NCBI RefSeq assembly: GCF_947493595.1
Contig: NZ_CANLRL010000002.1
Location: 496,001 to 560,000, forward strand
DNA from: an uncultured Shimia sp.
GTDB lineage: Bacteria > Pseudomonadota > Alphaproteobacteria > Rhodobacterales > Rhodobacteraceae
Length of the DNA: 64,000 bases
Direction: 5' to 3'
Shown here: one piece after another, positions 35,938-42,514 of the stretch
Layout of the letters: every line of letters begins with the position of its first letter
Numbering within the stretch: position 1 is the first letter of the stretch
Position numbers and translations under genes: made by a program
Notes under the pieces: model-generated
Databases searched by the model: none
Seen by the model: only the letters and a program-made list of their open reading frames with translations
What the model was told of the DNA's origin: nothing

Positions 35938-36998
35938 GCGTTGCCGTCCTCGATCAGACGGCGAGCCAACGTACGGAAGGACTGCGCCTGTGAGCTGTCC
36001 GGTTTGGAAACCACAATTGGCGCCCCGCCGTCAGCGGCAACACGGATGTCCAGCGCCAGCGGAATTTCTGCCAAGAGCGGCACACCCAGTTTTTCCGCTT
36101 CCGCAGCCACACCGCCGTGGCCAAAGATGTGCTCTTCATTGCCGCATTTGGAGCAGATATGGGTGCTCATGTTCTCAACCATGCCCACGATCGGCGTGCC
36201 AAGTTTCTCAAACATGTTGATGCCTTTGCGGGCATCCAAAAGCGCAATGTCCTGCGGCGTGGAGACCACCAATGCGCCCGTCAATTCAGCCTTCTGCGCC
36301 AGAGTCATCTGCACGTCGCCGGTGCCAGGAGGCAGGTCAACGATCAGCACATCCAGCGCGCCCCACTGGACCTGGTTCATCATCTGTTGCAACGCGCCCA
36401 TCAACATGGGGCCACGCCAGACAACCGCTTCTTCTTCGCGGGTCATCAGGCCAATCGACATCATGGTCACGCCGTGGTTGCGCATTGGCAGGATGGTTTT
36501 GCCATCGGGGCTCGACGGACGACCAGAAACACCCAGCATGCGGGGTTGGGACGGGCCATAAACATCCGCGTCGAGCAAGCCAACGCGGCGGCCTTCGGCG
36601 GCCAGCGCAGCAGCAAGGTTGGCCGAAACAGTCGATTTGCCCACGCCCCCTTTGCCGGAGGCCACAGCAAGAATGCGGTCGATGCCGGGGATCTTTTGTG
36701 GGCCTTGGGGCTCCGCTGGGCGGGAGCCTTTGAGGTCGGGCGGCGGCTTGGAAGCGGCATGCGCGGTCATCACGATGGACACGCTGTCCACGCCATCCAG
36801 CGCGCTTAATTTGTCCTCGATTTCAACCTTCATCGGCTGCATCGCCTGAGCGCGGGCCGGGTCAATTTCCAACACGAAACGGACTTCGCCACCGTCGACG
36901 TTCAGGGCGCGGACCATGCCGGACGCCACCAGATCGGATCCGGACGCGGGATCGGTGAAGACTTTGAGGACGTTTAAAATATCGTCGCGGTTAGCCAT
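35934..36998 (-). CDS. Mrp/ApbC-family Fe-S carrier ATPase
   Basis: The 354-residue protein has an N-terminal DUF59-like domain (about residues 1-85), then a deviant Walker A P-loop GKGGVGKSTVSANLA (about 114-128) and a C-terminal CSKCGNEEHIFG motif whose CxxC holds the bridging Fe-S cluster. Mrp/Nbp35/ApbC proteins carry 4Fe-4S clusters to target enzymes. It overlaps the ligase-like gene by 4 nt and follows DUF6494 with no gap. Formate dehydrogenase here needs at least five clusters, a plausible target. A general housekeeping role is equally possible. Confidence 0.9.
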   Translation of the reverse strand: MANRDDILNVLKVFTDPASGSDLVASGMVRALNVDGGEVRFVLEIDPARAQAMQPMKVEIEDKLSALDGVDSVSIVMTAHAASKPPPDLKGSRPAEPQGPQKIPGIDRILAVASGKGGVGKSTVSANLAAALAAEGRRVGLLDADVYGPSQPRMLGVSGRPSSPDGKTILPMRNHGVTMMSIGLMTREEEAVVWRGPMLMGALQQMMNQVQWGALDVLIVDLPPGTGDVQMTLAQKAELTGALVVSTPQDIALLDARKGINMFEKLGTPIVGMVENMSTHICSKCGNEEHIFGHGGVAAEAEKLGVPLLAEIPLALDIRVAADGGAPIVVSKPDSSQAQSFRTLARRLIEDGNA

Positions 36999-37199
36999 TT
37001 ATGTGCGCCCTTTGATTTGACCGGTGACAACATGCTCCATGTCCAGACCGTCAACGGTCAACACGACTTTGGCGGTGAACTCTTTGCCGTCGGTTGCCTC
37101 GGCTCCGGCAGAGCGCATGGCGTCCTCAATGGCTTGCTGGCTGGTGACGCCAACCTGCTTGAGAAATTTGCGCATGCTCATGTTAAAATCGTCGCTCAT
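36999..37199 (-). CDS. DUF6494-type small protein
   Basis: The 66-residue protein MSDDFNMSMRKFLKQVGVTSQQ... has the DUF6494 pattern: an N-terminal helix with a K-Q-VGVTSQQ turn followed by a short beta hairpin (AKVVLTVDGLDMEHVVTG). It has no cysteines or signal peptide. It is the first gene of the DUF6494-mrp-ligase-DUF6505 operon and abuts mrp with no gap. Function unknown. Confidence 0.72.
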   Translation of the reverse strand: MSDDFNMSMRKFLKQVGVTSQQAIEDAMRSAGAEATDGKEFTAKVVLTVDGLDMEHVVTGQIKGRT

Positions 37200-37278
37200 A
37201 GGTGGATATCCTTCTGCCTAGGGCATTCTACTTGGGTCCATGTTGACGCAAGCCGCGGCGGAGGCCTAGGTTTGTGTC

Positions 37279-38037
37279 ATGGATTTTTTTCGGTTTTTGA
37301 TAGGTGTTGTTGTCGCGTCGGTAACTTGCGTGGCCGACGGGTCCGCGCGTGCGCAGGGCAAAACCACAAGCTTGTTGGTTGCGCCGGAGGTGCAAGAGAC
37401 CGGCGTCGTGAAATTTATGCTGCCCCGGTTCACTTTGAAACATGGAGTGCGTGTCACGGTGGTCACCGAGGGAGACGCGGCAGGCAGCCTGATCAAAGAT
37501 GGTGAGGCGGCGGTGTTTTCGCGTGCCGGAGACAACTATGGCCTGACGGTGCATAGGGTGGACGATCCGCATATGGCCACTTTGGCGGCTTGGCTGACCG
37601 GCGATGTGGGGCAACGTACAGTGTTGAGTTTCAAGCGTGACGGGCAAGCGGTGTTTGAGGTGCCGATTGTCGTGGTTGAGGCTGCGGTTGAGGCGGAATT
37701 GGACGGCGATGCCGCACGTGGTGCGGAACTGGCGCTGAGTGCCTGTGGTCGCTGCCATGTTGTGGGCGACGTCAATCGGATGAACGGCATTGGCTCCACG
37801 CCAAGCTTTGCGGTGCTGCGCAGTTTGGATGGTTGGATGGAACGGTTCTGGGCGTTTTACGCGCTGAACCCACATCCGTCGTTCACCATCATTCCCGATG
37901 TTACCGAACCGTTTGACGAGACCCGCCCGTCCCCGATCAGCCCCGTCACGGTGACGCTGGAGGAGCTCGAGAACATCGTGGCCTATACCGCGACCATGGC
38001 CCCGGCCAATTTGGGAGCGCCGGTTGTGCATCAGTGA
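37279..38037 (+). CDS. Periplasmic TupA-remnant/cytochrome c fusion protein
   Basis: The 252-residue protein has a signal peptide (about residues 1-26), then a region that follows TupA: LLVAPEVQETGVVKFMLP (32-49) lines up without gaps with AVTTSFHNSGLSDVLLP of the adjacent TupA, and LAAWLTGDVGQRTVLSFKRD (102-121) lines up with the TupA tail EAWLVSDRAKELIDGY. The oxyanion motif TTS is replaced by APE and about 120 central residues are missing. The C-terminal half is a class I cytochrome c with CGRCH at 146-150. It probably accepts or passes electrons in the periplasm near formate dehydrogenase. Its 3' end overlaps the ferredoxin gene by 7 nt. Confidence 0.8.
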   Translation: MDFFRFLIGVVVASVTCVADGSARAQGKTTSLLVAPEVQETGVVKFMLPRFTLKHGVRVTVVTEGDAAGSLIKDGEAAVFSRAGDNYGLTVHRVDDPHMATLAAWLTGDVGQRTVLSFKRDGQAVFEVPIVVVEAAVEAELDGDAARGAELALSACGRCHVVGDVNRMNGIGSTPSFAVLRSLDGWMERFWAFYALNPHPSFTIIPDVTEPFDETRPSPISPVTVTLEELENIVAYTATMAPANLGAPVVHQ

Positions 38038-40004
38038 TCCCGGCGCTTGCTGAAGTAGTCCTCAGAGGTACGCACCTGTGGGCGCTCATTGCCGGAAAAC
38101 GGATTGTTCTCCTGATGGAACTGCGCGTTTACGCGGCAATCGTCACACATACGGATCATGCGGGCGGCGTCTGAGGTGGCAAACATTGCGTGTTTGCCTT
38201 CGAGCTTCTCAACAATACGCTCGATGGTGGATTTCACCCCAAACGGCGTGCCACATTCGATGCAGTCAAACGGCTCTTCTTCGTGCACCACTTGCTGAGA
38301 CAGCGCGGTGTCGGCGGTGTTCATCTGTGGCACCAAAGAAATGGCGTTTTCCGGGCAGACATGGGCGCAGAGGCCACACTGTAAACAGGCGTCTTCCTGA
38401 AAGCGCAGTTGCGGCTTGTCTGGATTGTCCCCCAAGGCGCCCGCCGGACAAAGCGAGGCACAGGATAGGCAGAGCGTGCAGGCGTCTTTGTCGACCAGCA
38501 CGGCACCGTAGGGAGCGTTTTCCGGCAAAGGCAGAGGTGTGTCGAGGTCCCCATGCAACGCTTTGACGGCAAGCCGGGTGACTTGCCGGCGGTTGCCAAG
38601 TGGCAGGATCGGTGCGGTGGGTTCAAGCCCGCTAGAGGCTCCGTAGAGTGCATCACACAGGGCACTTGGCTCCTCGGGGTCAAGGATGCGCAGCGCGTTG
38701 GTGTCGCCACAGAGTGCCTGTGCCAACAGGAGTTCGCTGTCCAGAGCACCCCGGTCTGTGGTTGGGGCAGCAAGCACGTCGACACCGATAAAACCGCTGG
38801 AGAGGGCCGCGAGCATTTCCGCATGGCCAAAGCCGCTGATGTGTTCCAGATCAAGCGGGATTACCTTGGCAGGCAAGCCGCGATCGTGGCGGGCCGCCAG
38901 CGCAATCAACTCCGCGCCAAAGTTGCGGTCATGCACCAGCAGGCGGGGCGCCGCACCGCCAGCGTTGCGATAAGCTTCGGATAAGCCATTGATGCGGGCA
39001 AAAAGTGCGCTGACCGGCGGATCATCATAGGTGATGGCGCCAGATGGGCAGAGCGCGGCACAGGAGCCGCAGCCGGCGCAGATGTTGGGGTCAATGTCGA
39101 TGTGGTCGCCATCAGGACGGATGGCTGAGGTTGGGCAGACATCCAGACATTTGGTGCATCCGGTCTGTGAAGCGCGGGAATGGGCACAGATGCTGGTTTC
39201 CAACGCCAAATAAAGCGGCTTTTCAAAGGTGCCAACCAGATGGGAGGCCTCCAAGATGGCGGCATGAGTGGCGGGCAGGCTCTTGGGGTCTGCCAGAAGG
39301 TAGCCTTCGCGTTTCTCAGGGGCTGGGAACAGTGGGGTTTCGCCGCGCAGGTCGAGCAGGATGTCGCAAGTGGTTTTCGCACCGTTGCGCGGCTCGCCAA
39401 AGGTTGCTGCGCCGCGCCCGGTGGAGTCCACTTGTTGCAGCGCGTCAATCTCAATCAAGAAGTTGCCAAGGGCTCCGGAGGCTTTTTTCAGCTGTCCGGC
39501 AACCACGTCAAAGTCGCGGTCTTCTGGCGCGTCGCTTCCAGGGGCCAAAAGCACGGTGACGCTCAGAAAGTCTTTCAACTGGCGTGCGGCGGCGAGAGCA
39601 ACCTCTTCCGGCCCAACAATCAGGCAGAGGCCGTCGGAGGTGATGTCGAAAGTTTTGGTGGCCGGAGTGGTCCGCAAACCGTCTGCCAAAAGAGCGGTAG
39701 ATTTGGGTCCTGCTTCAGCACCTTCATCTGACCAAGCCGCGCGATCACGCAGATCGACAAAGGTCGGTTCGGGCAGGGACAATTCGTCCGCCAGCTCGGC
39801 GAAAAAACTCTGTTCCTGGGTGCAGGCAACACAGGTTGTCGCGGGGTCTTCGGCGGACTGCAAAAGCTGTGCAGCGGTTTGCATCTCTGCCGCGCCAAGG
39901 GGGGTGTTCACTTTGGAGCATTGCACCGTGCCAACAGAGTCGAAGCCTTCTGTATTCAATGGCATACTTTTCGAACAGTTACACAAAATCAATGTCTTAG
40001 ACAT
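38031..40004 (-). CDS. Multi-cluster 4Fe-4S protein of the formate dehydrogenase locus
   Basis: This 657-residue cytoplasmic protein has two pairs of ferredoxin motifs: CTKCLDVCPTSAI and CAGCGSCAALCPSGAI (about residues 283-325), then CTLCLSCASLCPAGAL and CLQCGLCAHVCPENAI (about 510-560). Further cysteine pairs occur at CIECGTPFG and CDDC near the C-terminus and at LCNCS near the N-terminus. The middle region (about 100-270) is Rossmann-like, recalling HdrA-type electron adaptors, but no FAD motif is clear. It is divergent from the main operon. It may carry electrons between the dehydrogenase, quinone and cytoplasm; this is inference. Confidence 0.78.
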   Translation of the reverse strand: MSKTLILCNCSKSMPLNTEGFDSVGTVQCSKVNTPLGAAEMQTAAQLLQSAEDPATTCVACTQEQSFFAELADELSLPEPTFVDLRDRAAWSDEGAEAGPKSTALLADGLRTTPATKTFDITSDGLCLIVGPEEVALAAARQLKDFLSVTVLLAPGSDAPEDRDFDVVAGQLKKASGALGNFLIEIDALQQVDSTGRGAATFGEPRNGAKTTCDILLDLRGETPLFPAPEKREGYLLADPKSLPATHAAILEASHLVGTFEKPLYLALETSICAHSRASQTGCTKCLDVCPTSAIRPDGDHIDIDPNICAGCGSCAALCPSGAITYDDPPVSALFARINGLSEAYRNAGGAAPRLLVHDRNFGAELIALAARHDRGLPAKVIPLDLEHISGFGHAEMLAALSSGFIGVDVLAAPTTDRGALDSELLLAQALCGDTNALRILDPEEPSALCDALYGASSGLEPTAPILPLGNRRQVTRLAVKALHGDLDTPLPLPENAPYGAVLVDKDACTLCLSCASLCPAGALGDNPDKPQLRFQEDACLQCGLCAHVCPENAISLVPQMNTADTALSQQVVHEEEPFDCIECGTPFGVKSTIERIVEKLEGKHAMFATSDAARMIRMCDDCRVNAQFHQENNPFSGNERPQVRTSEDYFSKRRDH

Positions 40005-40336
40005 GATTTCCTCCCAGAAAATACCCCCAAGAGGAGGCGTAGATTTGCGTCAGAAATGCATGTTTCTGCTTCTGCGTAAAGCCCTCGGTCTCTGCCGAAT
40101 CACTGGAATTTGACCCAGCGTAAAACCAAGTGATTCTATTGGTTTTTGGGGGATGTGGACAATCTGTCCATGTGTGACGCCGGGGCAAGTTTGGGTGGTC
40201 CAAAATGTCTAGTTTTTCGCGCAAAATACCGTGGTTTTGCGTTTTCCTTTGGCAAGGCCCAGGAAAGTGCCGAAGTTAAGGATGCCTGCGAAAAAAATTT
40301 CTGACGAATGCGTGGGCACGGGAGGAATACGAATTC
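40005..40336. promoter_or_regulatory. Divergent promoter region of the formate dehydrogenase operon
   Basis: This 332-bp gap has no gene. It holds two clean palindromes: TGGACA-ATC-TGTCCA at 40156-40170 and CGCAAAA-TACCGTGG-TTTTGCG at 40220-40241. The second is a good size for a response-regulator or LysR-type operator. I find no -24/-12 GG-GC pair of a sigma-54 promoter, which fits with the locus regulator lacking the sigma-54 contact loop. An AT-rich GAAAAAAATTT stretch lies near 40291. Confidence 0.5.
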
Positions 40337-40894
40337 ATGCGCCAAGCGCCGGTATCATTGCCGTTGGGCATCGTGATCCGCAGAACGCCCTCGGCCAACC
40401 GATGGGCGAAATTTGCGTGGCAGGCTGTTGGCGTGCTCCCTGGAGCCGCCCAGGCTGATTGGCGTGTTATGCGCGAAGAAGAGGGGGCGGTAGAATTCCA
40501 TGCTGCCACCGTGCCGCTTGAATTGTGGCACACCGACACCGAAGCCTATTTGACCACCCTGACGGCCCGTGTGCCGTCGATTGGCGTGGTGATGCGCGAA
40601 GCGGAAGATGGTGATGCGGAGCGGCCTTATGAGGTGCTGCTGGCAACGGCCTCTGCCTATGAATTCCAGGATTATGCTGACAGCGGTGAAGAGCTGCTGG
40701 AGTTGGTGCCGATGCCGGAGGGGCTTGTTGCCTTCCTGCGCGACTTTGTCGAAGAGCATCATGAAGAAGAGACTTTTGTAAAACGTCGCCGCGATAAGAA
40801 GCGGATTGATCTGGTCGAAGATGGACGTGGTGATGCGCGTATTTCCCAGATCTCTGATGTGTACCGCGCGCCGCGCACCGGGAGGCCAAATTGA
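40337..40894 (+). CDS. DUF3305 protein, formate dehydrogenase operon
   Basis: The 185-residue cytoplasmic protein begins MRQAPVSLPLGIVIRRTPS and has the DUF3305 pattern W-RVMREEEG and ATVPLELWHTDTEAYLTTL. DUF3305 and DUF3306 proteins accompany Tat-exported formate dehydrogenases in alpha- and betaproteobacteria, probably in maturation, but have no known activity. The C-terminal tail is basic, EETFVKRRRDKKR. GGAGG at 40321 sits 11 nt before the ATG. Its stop overlaps the TTG start of DUF3306. Confidence 0.85.
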   Translation: MRQAPVSLPLGIVIRRTPSANRWAKFAWQAVGVLPGAAQADWRVMREEEGAVEFHAATVPLELWHTDTEAYLTTLTARVPSIGVVMREAEDGDAERPYEVLLATASAYEFQDYADSGEELLELVPMPEGLVAFLRDFVEEHHEEETFVKRRRDKKRIDLVEDGRGDARISQISDVYRAPRTGRPN

Positions 40895-41550
40895 GCCGCG
40901 GTGGGGATTTCTGGGCGCGCCGAAAGGCGGGCGTTGCGGCGGAAGCAGAAGCCGAAGTTGTGGCTGTTGAGAAGGCAGAGCTGGCGCAGGCCCATGCTGA
41001 GCTTGAGGAGAAGTCGGACGCAGAGATTTTGGCGGAGCTGGATTTGCCTGATCCGGATGCGCTTGAAAAGGGCGATGACTTTTCGGTGTTTTTGGAGAAA
41101 GCCGTACCAGAGCGCATTCGTCGGCGGGCGTTGCGGAAACTTTGGTTGAGCAATCCGGTGTTGGCCAACATCGACGAGCTTGTGGATTATGGTGAAGATT
41201 TCACCGACAGCGCCATGGCCGTTGAGGCGATACAGACCACCTACCAGGTGGGCAAAGGCATGCTGGAACACGTGAAAGAGATGGCGCGGCAGGAAGAAGA
41301 GGCGCAAGCCTTGGCCGAAGGTCGCGTCTCGCTGGAAGAGTTTGAGGTGCAAACTGAGGCGGCATTGGTTGAGAGCTCTGACAAGGGCGAAGAGACCGAA
41401 GCGGTAGTGGTTGCGCCAATCGACGTGGTGGCCGAAGCTGAGGCTCCTACTGAACCATTCCCTGACGCGGAGGCGCTCCCTGTGGCCCCTTTGCGTCGCC
41501 GTATGCGGTTTGAGTTTGCCGCATCAGAAACGACTGAAGAGAGGGCATAG
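40891..41550 (+). CDS. DUF3306 protein, formate dehydrogenase operon
   Basis: This 219-residue protein starts at a TTG (40891) with GGAGG 6 nt before it, overlapping the previous stop by 4 nt. The conserved part is the first 115 residues: GDFWARRKAGV, then LDLPDPDALEKGDDFSVFL and PERIRRRALRKLWLSNPVLANIDELVDYGEDFTD. The rest is acidic, low-complexity and probably unstructured. It pairs with DUF3305 in formate dehydrogenase operons. Confidence 0.83.
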   Translation: MSRGGDFWARRKAGVAAEAEAEVVAVEKAELAQAHAELEEKSDAEILAELDLPDPDALEKGDDFSVFLEKAVPERIRRRALRKLWLSNPVLANIDELVDYGEDFTDSAMAVEAIQTTYQVGKGMLEHVKEMARQEEEAQALAEGRVSLEEFEVQTEAALVESSDKGEETEAVVVAPIDVVAEAEAPTEPFPDAEALPVAPLRRRMRFEFAASETTEERA

Positions 41551-41552
41551 CG

Positions 41553-42161
41553 ATGAGCCAAGCCGTCACCGACACCCACGTTGCCGAAGAGGATCTGCTG
41601 CGCGCGGATCTTTACGATTTTCTGGCCGCCCTTTTGGCCAACCCGCCGAGCAAAGACCTGTTGCAGCATGCGGCTGCATTGGGTGGCGATGACAGCGACC
41701 TTGGGCAGGCGATCAGCACATTGGCCCGTGTGGCCAAAGCCACAAATGCCGCCGCAGTGGAAACCGAGTTCAACGCGCTGTTCATTGGCCTTGGCCGGGG
41801 TGAGCTGATGCCGTTTGCCTCCTACTATCTGACCGGTTTTTTGAACGAAAAACCGCTGGCCAGCCTGCGGGCGGATATGGCGGCGTTGCGCATCACCCGC
41901 GCGCCCAATGTGTATGAGCCGGAAGACAACATCGCCAGCTTGCTGGAGATGATGGCGGGCATGATCCGCGGTCGTTTTGGCGAGCCGGTGCCGCTGCAAA
42001 AGCAAAAAGATTTCTTCTTCACCCATATTGCCGCTTGGGCGGAGCACTTCTTCTCCGATTTGGAAGCGGCGCAAAATTCGGTGCTCTATGCGCCGGTGGG
42101 CACGGTGGGCAAAGCCTTCCTCGAAATTGAAACACAGGCGTTCCGCATGGGGGCGGAGTAA
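41553..42161 (+). CDS. TorD-family Tat/cofactor chaperone
   Basis: This 202-residue all-helical protein has the TorD/DmsD pattern, including FIGLGRGELMPFASYYLTGFLNEKPL with the conserved E-L-P-ASYYLTG segment and YEPEDNIASLLEMMAGM. Such chaperones hold the molybdo- or tungsto-subunit, bind its twin-arginine leader and delay export until the cofactor is inserted. It lies two genes before the catalytic subunit. A second function cannot be seen. Confidence 0.9.
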   Translation: MSQAVTDTHVAEEDLLRADLYDFLAALLANPPSKDLLQHAAALGGDDSDLGQAISTLARVAKATNAAAVETEFNALFIGLGRGELMPFASYYLTGFLNEKPLASLRADMAALRITRAPNVYEPEDNIASLLEMMAGMIRGRFGEPVPLQKQKDFFFTHIAAWAEHFFSDLEAAQNSVLYAPVGTVGKAFLEIETQAFRMGAE

Positions 42162-42212
42162 ACGTCACTTGAAACCGTCGGACCCCGACCGACCCAAAAT
42201 AAGGAGCTCGCC

Positions 42213-42404
42213 ATGAGCAAGCCAGAGGAAAAAGGTGCCAGCCGGCGCGATTTTCTGAAGCTCGCAACAGCAGCAGCCCCAGCAGCCGCTGCAGTTGTAG
42301 CCATGTCGCCACAAGCGGCGGAGGCACAGCCAGCTGATCTGTCTCGCACCGAGATGCAGGACACCGCGCACACCCGCGCTTACCTCGATAGCACCCGGTT
42401 CTAA
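42213..42404 (+). CDS. Formate dehydrogenase region TAT-signal peptide protein
   Basis: The 63-residue protein has a twin-arginine motif (SRRDFLKLA, about residues 10-18), a hydrophobic Ala-rich stretch and a short tail ending LDSTRF. It matches the small TAT-target protein common just before fdhA. An AAGGAG site precedes the ATG. It is too short to be an enzyme and may be a non-catalytic subunit of the complex. Confidence 0.88.
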   Translation: MSKPEEKGASRRDFLKLATAAAPAAAAVVAMSPQAAEAQPADLSRTEMQDTAHTRAYLDSTRF

Positions 42405-42514
42405 TCGGACGTTATCACACCCGCCCCCGACCACTGGTTGCGTGACGCCCACCGGTCGGGATTTTGAGACTAACCGAGCCAGCCTCGACGAACGGGGCAG
42501 CAAGGGAGGAAAGA

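Noticed and set aside
40005-40336. Sigma-54 promoter for the fdh operon
   Set aside because: No GG/GC pair with 10-bp spacing and TGGCAC-TTGC character was found, and the regulator lacks GAFTGA.
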